A stretch of DNA of 64,000 nucleotides. Origin: Xylaria sp. FL1777 (taxonomy: Eukaryota > Ascomycota > Sordariomycetes > Xylariales > Xylariaceae). Each line of letters starts with the position of its first letter. The first letter of the stretch is position 1. The DNA lies in NCBI GenBank assembly GCA_022578965.1, contig MU400507.1, positions 834,418-898,417 of the forward strand, in the 5' to 3' direction. Both the position numbers and the translations under genes were made by a program. Below are positions 45,167 to 56,319 of this stretch, piece by piece. The notes beneath the pieces are model-generated. The model had not been told where the DNA came from. It was given only the letters and a program-made list of their open reading frames with translations, and did no database searches.

Positions 45167-46540
45167 ATGGCTACCGACAAGGGGCTCGAGGACATCGAGC
45201 AATCGCAGATCGAGTCTAACTATGACGAGACTGTCGACTCTTTCGACGAGATGAACCTGCGCTCCGAGCTTCTTCGGGGTAAGATGCGCCACCACGAATA
45301 AACCCCTCCAATGCAGTCGCAAACCCAATCAAGGCTAACATTACATCTATCGCAGGCGTCTACGCGTATGGTTTCGAGCGCCCGTCTGCTATCCAGCAGC
45401 GCGCTATCATGCCGGTCATCAAGGGTATGTGTTTGTGCTACTATTGTTATCGCCTTCAGTGCTGATCGACCCTAGGTCACGACGTTATCGCGCAGGCCCA
45501 GTCTGGTACTGGCAAAACCGCCACCTTCTCCATCTCTGTGCTCCAGAAGATCGACCCCAATGTCAAGCAATGCCAGGCCCTGATTCTGGCCCCCACTCGC
45601 GAACTTGCCCAGCAGATTCAAAAGGTTGTCGTTGCCATTGGTGACTTCATGAACATTGAGTGCCATGCCTGCATTGGTGGCACCAGCGTTCGCGAGGATA
45701 TGAAGTCCCTGCAAGACGGACCCCAGGTTGTTGTCGGCACTCCTGGTCGTGTTCATGACATGATTCAGCGTCGCTTCCTCAAGACTGACGGCATGAAGAT
45801 GTTCGTCCTTGACGAAGCTGATGAAATGCTTTCGGTATGTTGCCTGCCTTCAGTGAGTTTGGAAACCACAATGCTAACTTCTTCAGCGTGGCTTTACCGA
45901 ACAAATCTACGATATTTTCCAGCTTCTTCCCCAGTCCACTCAGGTCGTTCTTCTCTCTGCCACCATGCCCCAGGATGTCCTTGAGGTTACGACCAAGTTC
46001 ATGCGCGACCCTGTCCGTATTCTCGTGAAGAAGGATGAGCTTACCCTAGAAGGTATCAAGCAATTCTACATTGCTGTGGAGAAGGAAGAATGGAAACTCG
46101 ACACCCTTTCCGATCTGTACGAGACTGTCACCATTACCCAGGCCGTCATTTTCTGCAACACCCGCAGAAAGGTCGACTGGCTCACCGACAAGCTGACTGC
46201 CCGTGATTTCACCGTCTCAGCCATGCACGGTGACATGGACCAAGCTCAGCGTGACCTTATCATGAAGGAGTTCCGCTCTGGATCTTCGCGTGTCCTTATC
46301 GCCACCGATCTGCTTGCCCGTGGTATTGATGTGCAACAGGTTTCTCTGGTCATCAACTACGACTTGCCGGCCAACCGTGAGAACTACATCCACCGTATCG
46401 GCCGTGGTGGTCGTTTCGGCCGAAAGGGCGTCGCCATCAACTTCGTTACTGCTGAGGATGTTCGTATGATGAGGGAAATCGAGCAGTTCTACAGCACTCA
46501 GATCGAAGAAATGCCTATGAACGTTGCCGATCTCATCTAA
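45167..46540 (+). CDS. TIF1: Translation initiation factor eIF4A, 397 aa
   Basis: Four exons (45167..45278, 45356..45424, 45476..45834, 45887..46540) join in frame to 397 aa, the usual eIF4A length. The product has all DEAD-box motifs: Q motif ([12 protein letters not shown]), Walker A AQSGTGKT (68-75), [16 protein letters not shown] (173-176), SAT, then ARGIDVQQ and [13 protein letters not shown]. The final residues [11 protein letters not shown] are typical. Known of the family: it is an ATP-dependent RNA helicase of the eIF4F cap-binding complex that unwinds 5' UTRs for 40S scanning. The third intron splits the gene right after the DEAD motif region (DEMLS|RGF). Codon use is strongly biased to C-ending codons, as expected for high expression. 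Confidence 0.97.
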
Positions 46541-47634
46541 TTTTACCTTGTTTACTACACAATCCCATTTCACTCTGCATACATTACTTGTCTCTTGACA
46601 TTGGTGGCCAAGGGTATTCCAGGTTTGATAGACGTAGGGGGCTGGTTTCTGCTGTAGCTGATGCTATGGTGGTTGATATGGGCAATCACGTTGCATCTCC
46701 AAAACAGCGGTAGAAAAAGTAATTGACGCATATGGGCATTTTGCGGCTAGGTATTGGCACCTAATCAGGCGGTGCATGTCGCCTGGCGGGAGGAGTCGTT
46801 GGTGTTTCTTCATTTGCTCATTTCGCGTACGTTTGTACCTAGGCCACCAAGATGCTTTCTTCTCAATGAAAATGCTGAATCAAAAGTAAAAGAACCAGGC
46901 TCTATGTGCTCCATTTCTTAACTTGCATTTTCTCTTATGTTTGTTTTCACTCTCCATCGAATCATGCCTTTACAATCCTCGGTTGCCTTACATTGTTCCG
47001 GGTCTCCGTGACGAGTCTTATTCTCTTTCTATTTTGCTCGTCCTCTGGTCCACTCGATCTCGCCTTTTAGGTGATCCGGCAGATGTTACCAATGATGACG
47101 AAGTAACCCCCGGTCCCATATCTTCCGCTAGACAGGTCGGTTGTCTGACTGTAGGTACCCCTATTCAAGCTCGCCTACCAATCTGCTATGCAACTACCTT
47201 GCGCCTGCCGTCTCATAAATCATCTCAACGCAGATGGCGGCGATTCGAGGCAGGCGCATATACCGCTTGCCTACCTATGTAGGTACCTAGTTATACCTTC
47301 TAGGTAACTGCCTAAGTGCTTAGTATATCTGTCAATTGGCTAAAGAAGCTCACCTCCGATTGAGTAAGTGCGTTTTCCAATGAAATATCTCCCAAGCGTG
47401 ACTACCCTCACTCCATGGTAGGGAACTCCAGTACTGTTTTAGTTCCACAGGCCCTCAACTAGAAGTCTCATTTTATTTCCAACACCCAGGAATTTTCATC
47501 TTCACAGGCTCTTCATCATTGTCTACCTCCGGCCCACCTTCCCTCGACCCACGGGCTGACAATTGGTGACCGTGCCTCATTCGACGACGGCATCTTTTAC
47601 TGAATTAGTATCCTAAGCCTTTCACGGCGAAGTC
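46541..47634. other. Intergenic region
   Basis: Contains the eIF4A 3' flank and the promoter of the next gene. A cluster of TAGGTA/TACCTA words is at 47,272-47,310. ORFs such as 46,923-47,282 have no support. Confidence 0.45.
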
Positions 47635-48817
47635 ATGTCCCCCTCCCAACAAGATGATGCCGAGGCTTGTGCTAGAATAACAAAACTCCGAGACTTACTC
47701 CAAAAGCCGAGTAGTGCAGACAAAGTTCGTCCCTTGGTGGCTGCTCTCCTGGCCCAAAAAGTCGATATTCACGAAAAGATGCTCACGGACTTGGGCACTA
47801 GGGCAAAACAAATGGAAGAGAACATCAGTAACGAGTCTGAGCATACTATTCATATCACAAAACAAGTGCACAACATTGAGCAGGATGTAATGAGCCTACG
47901 ACAGCTTATTCAGACTAACGAGCAGAGAGATACGGAGTCCGGAGCTGATCTCCACCAACTAGATGTCAGATTGACAGAGGCTATCAAGCAAAACCATACC
48001 GAGACCATTGGCCTCGAGCAAAGTATTCAGGTCATTGGAGAGGCAATGGAAAAACAGCAAGAGGCTGCTAACGGGGTGGTGGAATCCCTACGCAATCTAG
48101 GACAACACATGACAAGTCTAAAACGTGATTTTCATGAGCTCAAGAATGGCATCGAAAAAGTACCGTTCAGCACCACAATCACACGGTCTATTGCGAAGCT
48201 TGAAGAGAGAATGATGGAGTATTTCGATCGGAACTCAAATGATGCTGGCAACACTCTGATGTCCCCAGAAATCATCAAAAATCAGCTAGATACTCATGAG
48301 AAGCTTGCGTGCGGAAGCCCCGCCCAGGATGCCATAGACCAACCTACTATTGATGATCGCAGTCCGAGCGATTCTCCAACCAGCCAAGGTAAATCCTACT
48401 CAATAGAACTCGGTTTAGCAATAATCGTATACAATGCTAATACGAATAGGCCAACAGAAACAAAAGCAGCCCAGCCTCGATAATTGGCCTGCTATCGCCG
48501 AGTTCCTCACAACTTATGAAGCGTCGAAAGCAGCCTACAAATCCCAAAAGCCCGAAAGTGACCCGGAATTCATCACGAATTTCTTGAACTCGCTGAATGT
48601 CCATGTTAGCTGTGCTTTACAGCGTCACCTTTCGGAGATATACCCTTACAAGGTAGTATTGGTTGCCTTTAGTGTTGGCCAACCAACACCAAACATCTTC
48701 ATTAGACTGTGTGATTTGAGGTGGATAGATATCAGGCGCGCAATACCCAAGATGAAAAATCTCAAGGATTTACAATGGGCCGTAAACGAGGGCATATCTG
48801 GACCATCACCTCTATAG
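47635..48817 (+). CDS. Unknown coiled-coil protein, 373 aa
   Basis: Two exons (47635..48388 and 48450..48817) join in frame across a 61-bp intron (GTAAAT, branch GCTAATA, acceptor ATAG). Residues about 45-200 are a long predicted coiled coil with repeated heptads (QMEENISNESEHTIHITKQ, LRQLIQTNEQR, LGQHMTSLKRDFHELKN). The following segment is polar (SPSDSPTSQ), and exon 2 encodes a more globular-looking part with WPAIAEFLTTYEASKAAYK and LNVHVSCALQRHLSEIYPYK. I recognise no family. The 3' end is less certain, because another intron near 48,650 could change the last about 60 residues. There is no signal peptide or membrane segment. Confidence 0.6.
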
Positions 48818-50555
48818 TCGCACGCCTTCTATTGAAATTCTGGGACCAGCAGATCAACCATCTCGCCCGCTATTTATGCACTTCTATGTATCGGGTAAAT
48901 CTTCTGACGAGCTTTCGATGAATTTTGAACCCCGGGAAACTTCGAGGAAGAGAAAGCGGTATACGTTAGACAGCTGCTCCTAGCTATATCTGAGATATAT
49001 TATTTCGACTAATGATATCCCTCAGTAAGACGGTATACCTAGACCAACGCAAAGCTCGATCTTGAACCAAAAAGACGAAGAGAGAGGAAAACGAAATGAT
49101 AATATTCTATGCAATGCTAAGACCATAACCCATTCTTTTTGCATGCGGATCAGAATAGGGGGTGGGGTGAAAGTCTATTTTTGCTTCATCAAATGGAATC
49201 TAGCTGGGCAGTACTGTCGTACACATTTTGGGTGACATACAGAGAGAGATGAGCGAAATAAGGAGATAGGTGCGTACATGGAACTAGGACACTGGCTGTA
49301 GTAAGGACATGTATGTCTACGTTGTGGGCATGGAAAATTAATATGATATTTGGTTCATATGACAATTTTACGTGAATGAGAGTAGAGTAAACCGTGATCC
49401 AGAACATAAAGCCAAGATTATCCAGCGGCAACAACGTTGTTGAATTCTCGAAGACTTCTTTGTCATAATGTTTTCCTCGAAACTCGCAAATAGGGACACA
49501 AATCTTTTGCATTTGATTATTGACGAGAAGTGTTATGACATAACCCTTTATTTATAGCAAAACTATATTTCAAATTGTATTGCTAAGAGTTAAACTTGAA
49601 TTTAGACATATAACCAGCTTTACCCGTAATGGTGGTCGTAGGTTTTACTCCGCTTGCTGATAGAAAAACACTCGTGGCTGCTATATACCGATCTTATGTA
49701 GCCGTACGAAGTAATTTCGATCCACGGTCCTATTCTCTGCCTCCGTACCTATTGTTATCCGCCGAATCTAAGATTTTTATGAGAAGATCAAAGCTGATTC
49801 GTCGGAGAAAATGAGCACATATAATGGAATCGAGGTCGTCTGGGAAGCATACGCGAAGAGGTCTGACATTCTCAGAACAAGGCACGTCGCGGTGCAATGA
49901 GATATTGCAAGTCACATAATAATGTTAGGCAAGAAGAGGTTTGAGAAACGGGTCACGGCCGCCAATATGAGATATGGATGGTGGCACCGAACACTCTATC
50001 GACATGAATATGAAGACTAAAAGAGAAAATAGAAGGGAGACGAAGTTACAACTTCTGAATAATAGCCTGCCTAGAATAATGCTGTAGAAGAGGCATTAGA
50101 GCTGTCTCTATAAGTAGAGTAAGGTTACAGGCAACAAGACCGGCCGCCTCGATATCACAGCAAGAAGGTCTAGTCGCTCGCACTCGAGATATCTTGTAGA
50201 AGTCGCGGGGCGCCAGGCTGACTGCGACCCAGTCCCTCCCTACATGCTTTCCTTAATACCCGTAGGCGCAGCAAGGCCAAGCGGGTATGAAAGAAAAGGA
50301 TCTGCAGGAAGCACTGAAGGGCTGACTTGAAAGGTAATTCATGCGATTCCGCCAGGCCACATCACAGTAGCAGCTCTACTACCAACAAGCAATTCGACAT
50401 GCTCATGATCCATATCAGTGAATACAGATCGATTAAAAGCTTCCTGCACAGTGCTTCCGGCTTTCGACAATTACCGCCATCTGCTCTCTGCTCCTTATTC
50501 AACATACTCGGGGACAGAACAATCAATCTCGGCGCACAAAACCCACAAGCAGAAA
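48818..50555. other. Intergenic region, no gene recognised
   Basis: Mostly AT-rich, unique sequence. The only ORF starting with an ATG and exceeding 100 codons (49,189-49,512, minus) has an odd, hydrophobic, random-like composition and no conserved features, so it is not called. The last about 200 bp should hold the promoter of the small membrane protein. Confidence 0.45.
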
Positions 50556-51080
50556 ATGGCAGACCTCAGCATGCCCATAGGCCAGGAGCCTCTCGTCATG
50601 GGGATGACGCCAAGCGAGTACCAAGCCGCCTTGTAAGCATCTTCTTGCTCAGCTACTTAACACATCCATATATCTGCTTAACCGTTCTCCCGCTGCTCGA
50701 TTTCCCATTACTTACATCCCAAGTATTCCTCTAATCCACAACGGCTCTTCCCTCCTGATTGGCCCTGAAACCTTCTCATACCAGGAAAGTGTAAAAGATA
50801 TGAGTAAGATATACATATTAACGATATTCCACGCAAATCAAGCTCGTATCTGGACCAGGCCAACTTTGCGCGCGAAATCGACGGGTACGAAGCCCAGCAA
50901 CAGCGCTACAGGGACCAGACGCTGAAGAACCCGATACCCTGGACCAAACGACCCGAATTCTGGGCCCTCATCCTCGGTGCTCTTACGTTCGGGCATAGTC
51001 TTTTCGTGCAGTGGCTATGGCCTATATTGCAAAAGGAGTTGCCCAGCAAATCGCCGTACGTACATGAGCCTGGGAAGTAA
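50556..51080 (+). CDS. Small single-pass membrane protein, 104 aa
   Basis: Two exons (50556..50632 and 50843..51080) join in frame across a 210-bp intron (GTAAGC, branch TTAAC, acceptor AAG). The product starts MADLSMPIGQEPLVMGMTPS, continues with a charged helix FAREIDGYEAQQQRYRDQ and KNPIPWTKRPE, then has one hydrophobic segment FWALILGALTFGHSLFVQWL (about 70-90) and a short polar tail ending HEPGK. Topology looks like N-terminus out of the membrane plane with a C-proximal anchor. I recognise no named family. Similar small proteins in fungi often sit in mitochondrial or ER membranes, but that is a guess. It is convergent with the DPP5-like gene, with 196 bp between the stops. Confidence 0.68.
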
Positions 51081-51276
51081 AAGGCACGGACAAGAGACCC
51101 GATTCTAATACTTGCATGGGAGGCGAAAGACGATAGATATCTTGGGGTTTCCAATGCGGTATCATGAAGGATTGTGACTGTGAATCAAAAGCTTGGAAGT
51201 TGACACCGGGGAAAACGAGACTAGTGTTACATGAACAACCTGGCCATTACCTTTTTTTGGTGTCGAAGACAATGAT

Positions 51277-53907
51277 TTATCGCAAACTCAAGTCTCCTAC
51301 GTCCGACGATAACCCCGTCGTGTCCAACCCAGTGTACTTGTTTATCCAACCTAGAACTTCTTTATGCCACACGAGGGAATTCTCCGGCTTCAGGACCCAC
51401 TATACAATGTAGCGTATTAGCATACGAATGGACATTAGTTGCTCGTCGATTATGTCTCTCCCTTTTCTTGATGGGGATGAAGGGGGAAATTTCTGAAAGA
51501 AGTAGAAGAGTTCCCACTCACATGGTTCTCATCCGGGAACGTGAGGAATTTCGAAGGCACGCCACGGGTCTGTAGGGCATTGAACGCGGCCAGCCCCTCG
51601 GAAACGGGAAGACGGTAGTCAAGCTCGCTATGAATGACGAGCTGCGGCGTCGCCCATTCGCTTACGAACGCAGAAGGATCCCACTTCTCGAAGCGATCGC
51701 GATTATCCCACGGCGTTCCACCCATATCGTGGATGATGAAGAATAGTTCCTCCGTCGACCAGTCTCCTAGTGTGTTGAAAATACCGTCATGGCACACAAG
51801 GGCCTTGAATTTCCGCCCGAGTGGGTGCCCTTGGATCCAGTCTGTGGAGAGAGTATAGCCATCATTAGTTTGTTACATTAGAGGAGAGATAGAGGGTAGA
51901 GCTTAAAAACTAGACTGTAGACGGGAGATGAAGAGGAGGATATGAGATACAGAGAAGAGCTGGCAAGGGGTGTTAAAAGGAGGTTTCTCACTGATCATGT
52001 AGCCACCATATGACGCGCCGAGGGCCACGGCGTTACTCGTGTCGACGTAAGAGAGATTGTCGGCGATATACTCGAAACAATTCACAAGATCGTTGTATGG
52101 CCGTCCACCCTGTTTGGCAGTGGAAGTTAGCATTCGCCATAGATAGTAGAATGAAGGGTCTTGGTTGCATGGTTAGGAGGAGCAAGACGCATATAAAAAT
52201 ACTGATAAGGTAACTCTTCGTTCTCAGGAAAGCTGAGAAGTGATAAATAGGGGCACAATAGACTGAAACACTCACCCAGTCTAACGCGATATCATCAACA
52301 TATTTCTGACCATACCCTGTGCTGCCTGTCGGATTTGGCATAACGGCAACGTAGCCCTGTTCAGCAAATATAGCAGGATTCCAACGGGTACTCCACGAAT
52401 CCCCCCACGCGCCTTGAGGCCCGCCGTGAATTAGGAAGGCTAACGGGTATTTCTTAGCCGGATCGAAATCCGTGGGCTTCATCACCAGTGCATGGCTCTG
52501 GTAGTCGCCGGCACCTTGAAACCAGAATTCATCAAATTGGCTCCTTGATAGCCCCAGTGTCTTGCCTTCCTTAGAGATTGACGATACGAGGATCTTATCT
52601 TTCGAGCCTGGATCTAGGATCGAATATGAGGAATTATCGACCAGTGAAGTGGACGTCAGGAATAATCTACCATCATCGCTGGCTAGATTCAAGATGCTCC
52701 CAACCGCCCCCTCCTTAGTCAAAGGTTGCGGTAGCTCTTTCGCATCGAGGGGTGAAGAAGGAAGCTTGAAGACCAATTGTCGCCCCTTTTGCTCTGCTGT
52801 CACATACAACTCCGAATCGTCGTTGCTCCAGACAATTGCATCCGGCCGTAAATCCCAGCTGCCTTCGCCGTCGTTAGTTTTATAAAATTCCTGCACGTTG
52901 CTCAGATCCTCAATGTCCGGTATCAGCATTAACCGAGTTTTGTCAGACTCGTATTGCCTGTGTCGCATACGCGTGAAGGCGAGTTTGCCACCATCATGGG
53001 AGAACGTGGGTGATCCACAATACCCCTGAAGCGCTCCGGTCTTAATCACTTGAGGGAATGGAGGCTTCTCTTCCGTAAAAGTTTTGAGAGGTACATAGTA
53101 GAGATCGGTTTTCGTCCACATTGCAGGAATCAGCTCGGGATCCTTTGAAAGGAAGACAAGACCATTTTTGCTGATGTCGAAATCCCCCGCCCCTCCAAAA
53201 GTTGGAACTGGGCATTCGAGCTTTGTTCCCGCCAGTGCATTGACGAGGCCGGATCCCTGAAGCTGGTATTTACCAGACTTTTCATCCTTCTGTAGAGCCC
53301 CGTAGAACACGGCGTTGCTATGCTCGGACACGTACGAGTCCCAATGCCTAACGAAGAGGCTCGAATACACTCGCGCTGTGGAGTGCGGTTTCTTCTCATT
53401 CAGGGCATCGTGCATGCTGCCGGAGGCGGAAGTGGGCGCTGTTAAGGCCAAGGCAATAGTGCCATTGCCGATGTCCTTGGCCTTCAGGTTCGATACGGCG
53501 CACTTGAAGCCCTGTATGACCTGTGCACCCGAGCCAGGGTCGGAAGCATTAGCCTGCATAAGATATGAAACCGCATCGTGGTCGTTGGCTTCGTTCACGA
53601 AAATGAACTCGTCTTCGGAGATCCACGTGGGCTCGCTGTAGGCAGGATTGTTGAAGAGCTCGGTGGAGTGGCCGGACGAGATGTCTAGCAGCTTGACGCT
53701 GTAACTCTTCGAATGAGTCTCAAAAGAGTATTGTGAAACTGCACGGGCTCAGCTTTCGCTCGACACACGTCGGGTGTAGACTAAATTTCCTCAGCGGAAT
53801 TTACCTGTGTAGAGAGCGAGCTTGCCAGTCGAGTTGGGGATGGCAGGGCTCCGCCGAGGGGCCGAGAGTAGTACCTCGGGCGTAAATTTGGTTGCCGTGA
53901 TTGTCAT
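51277..53907 (-). CDS. Dipeptidyl-peptidase 5-like S9 serine peptidase, 708 aa
   Basis: Five exons (53907..53805, 53738..52276, 52109..51992, 51841..51522, 51399..51277) join in frame. The N-terminal propeller starts LLSAPRRSPAIPNSTGKLAL and carries YSFETHSKSY. The catalytic domain has LIHGGPQGAWGDSW, then Ser555 in GASYGGYM, Asp636 in HSELDYRLP and His668 in DENHW, the last at an exon junction. The C-terminus includes WHKEVLGWINKYTG. Known of the family: S9 prolyl-oligopeptidase-type enzymes cleave X-Ala, X-Ser and similar dipeptides. The secreted DPPV has a signal peptide; this one starts MTITATKFTPEVLLSAP with none, so it is probably the cytosolic form. Length fits the family. Confidence 0.93.
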
Positions 53908-54679
53908 GTTGGAACGAAGAAACAAGAATTAAGACCGAAACTCCCTTGTCCCTCTCCTTTGCTTTCTTTTTTTTATTTCTGTAGCAGAAAAACTGCTTAA
54001 TGGCACACGGGGGAAACTCTGTTAGAAATGAAGAGATGTAGGTGGTAGGGGAAAGCTCCCTTGAGCTCCAATGTTAAGTGATCGTCACCCCGCAGTGGCG
54101 CCGTAGCGGAATGCATCCACTTACCTGCGTACCTAAACTTAGATCTGGTACATTTGGGGGCGACGACGTTCACAGCATTTTTAGGCCCGTCCGCGCCTTT
54201 CAGCTTCCTTTTTATCTAGCTCAAGCAAAACTAGCATATAACTAACGTATAGGTAAACGACCGGTACCAGTATGCAAGTTGAGAATCTTCGTCTACCTCC
54301 CTTGTGCACTTGCACCTTGCGTATCCTGGTTGTTTGGCCACAGTGGAATACTGGTTGGTAGTTTCAGCACTTCGCTCCGTGTGCATGCACATTTGTGAGT
54401 TGGAAATCAGCCGCTCATTCCAGTAATGTTTGCTAAGGATTTATATGTTGTAAGTCTAGTAGTCTAGTCTAGACCGAGTCGGTGAGGGGTATCATGCGTT
54501 TTACTATACGACCAACTACCGTACCGTACCGTTCCGTTCCGTTCTATTTCCCTACCGTCAAAAACACCGAAATAGAAGAAAGCAAATTCAAAAATGTGAC
54601 GCCTCAGAATGCTCTACGCCATAAATAGGTACGCCGAATCAGCAGTCCACGTGGGATGCGCGCCGTTTTTTTTTCCATC
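53908..54679. other. Intergenic region, DPP5-like promoter and EAF6 3' flank
   Basis: A unique 770-bp stretch with a polypyrimidine tract just upstream of the DPP5-like ATG and CCGTACCG/CCGTTCCG-type short repeats near 54,520-54,545. No gene recognised. Confidence 0.4.
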
Positions 54680-55404
54680 TCATTTTCGGGAACCGAAGTG
54701 TGTGCGCACTTTCTTAGTTTCGCGTGTGTCCATCTCGCTGTCTTCGGCGTCGGCGTCTTTCTTCGTCTTCTTCTTCTTGCTGTTGTTTCCCTTCTTGTCT
54801 GTTGTGGACGTGGGTGTGGGATGGTTCGAGCCGGTATCCTTATCTACAGGCGTCGGCGCGGCCGGTGTCGATGTCGCGGACTGGGCGTCTGCATGGTCGG
54901 GCTATTGAAACGCGTCAGCTCCCCTGCCTTATACCTCCCCTTCCTCTGTCTACTCTGCCCGCGTATGTATGCTATTATATCGAATTGGGAGTCATGGCGT
55001 ACGTGAGAGGGGTTGTGAGAAATAGAGGACCGCGAAAAGATACGGTTCTGGTCGACCATTCCGTTACGTTTGCGCTGGGCTGTCGCGTTCGAGCTGCCTT
55101 TTATATAGCCGTCAAAGCCGGTGATGATATTTCCATAGGGCGTGCTCTCGAGGTACTCGGTCTCCTTCTGTAGTATGGACTGCTCTTGCGCGACCTAGCA
55201 GGAAATGGACTTTAGCCCGAGTCCATCACCCAAAGACCCAAAGGTGGGAGCGCGGGGGTAACGTACAAGCTGCCGTTCGATAAGTTTTCTGTTCTGAAGA
55301 AGCTCCTTGAGGTATTGTCGCTGCTTCTCATAGTGCGCAACCCCAGGCTGATCGCCGTTGGCGCCAGCGCCCGAACTCGTGGCAGGCTGCACGTTTTCTG
55401 ACAT
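54680..55404 (-). CDS. EAF6: Chromatin modification protein EAF6, 183 aa
   Basis: Three exons (55404..55267, 55194..55003, 54901..54680) join in frame; introns are 72 and 101 bp, the second with a CTGAC branch site and acceptor AATAG. The first exon gives MSENVQPATSS and the helix YEKQRQYLKELLQNRKLIE. The second has the conserved core EYLESTPYGNIITGFDGYI and NRIFSRSSISHNPS. The last exon is rich in Pro/Ala, then Lys (KKKKTKKDADAEDSE), and ends KKVRTHFGSRK, as in other fungal EAF6 proteins. Known of the family: Eaf6 is a small subunit of the NuA4 and NuA3 histone acetyltransferase complexes and forms a helical bundle with its partner. The last exon was recognised by this C-terminal pattern. 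Confidence 0.9.
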
Positions 55405-56319
55405 GATTGAGTCGAACAGACCTATGTAGTTCGTCCTATCTAAATAGCCGGCTGTCAGTTATCCGTAAGCGCCAACGAAGTGTAGGAGAGGACGGACTAG
55501 AGTTGATGTGATAGATTTAACTGAATTGGCTGCGCGTATGGGAGCGACAGAGGAGACTCACTGCACTACCTAGCCGGTAGTGTACCTACTGTAGGCACCT
55601 AAGGTACCTAAGTAGGTAGGTAGGTAGTGTAGGCAGGTTGGCCCACTTCAGACGCGGCCACTAAGTAGGTAAGCTACCATTCCTTGGCGCTGTAGGTTCT
55701 GGAGGTATAGGTATTGTTTACACTGCTAGGGACTTTGTCCTAAGTTAGTCTGTGTGTACTACATAATAAGTAGTCATCGACAGACGATATTGAATTGTAT
55801 TCAGACCTGCAGGAGTTTATATGTAATTTCTCAATCAATTGATTCCCCTAGGTAGTTTCGGGAACCCGGCAGCTCAAACAGTTTAGCCATGTTCGAGATG
55901 AATACGGCAGCTTGCCGCTGGGTTATTTAGGTTCATATATCTAATTGAGCAGGCTCGGCTACAGAATGCGGTTGAACATATTCCTATGTTGCAAACACCT
56001 TAACACCTAACATAAACTAAATCTATCACAAAGAGAAAATGCCGGGAATCAAGATTTATAGCTGACTCATAGTCTTAGACCTTTCACAATCTGCTTAAAA
56101 TTGCAATAACTAAGAAAAAACTTGTCGCGGGATAGTAAGAACAAACACCCATGGCGCTTAAAAATGACCTCGTATTTTCTTATATGTCAAGGCTAGTGAT
56201 GCACGAGCTGTTGGATAAATGATAACGTAACTAACCTCGATCCAATACAATACAGGAGTCCACGCTGGGATAGGCTGTTGACGCATTACTGGGATACTGA
56301 ATCTGCACCTCTAGCAAGA
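55405..56319. other. Intergenic region with TAGGTA cluster
   Basis: A dense TAGGTA/TACCTA cluster lies at 55,575-55,640. The remainder is AT-rich. No gene was recognised. It lies between EAF6 and the 3' end of the PWI gene. Confidence 0.45.

Noticed and set aside
49189..49512. 107-codon minus-strand ORF with an ATG
   Set aside because: Hydrophobic, irregular composition in AT-rich DNA, no splice structure and no family signal.
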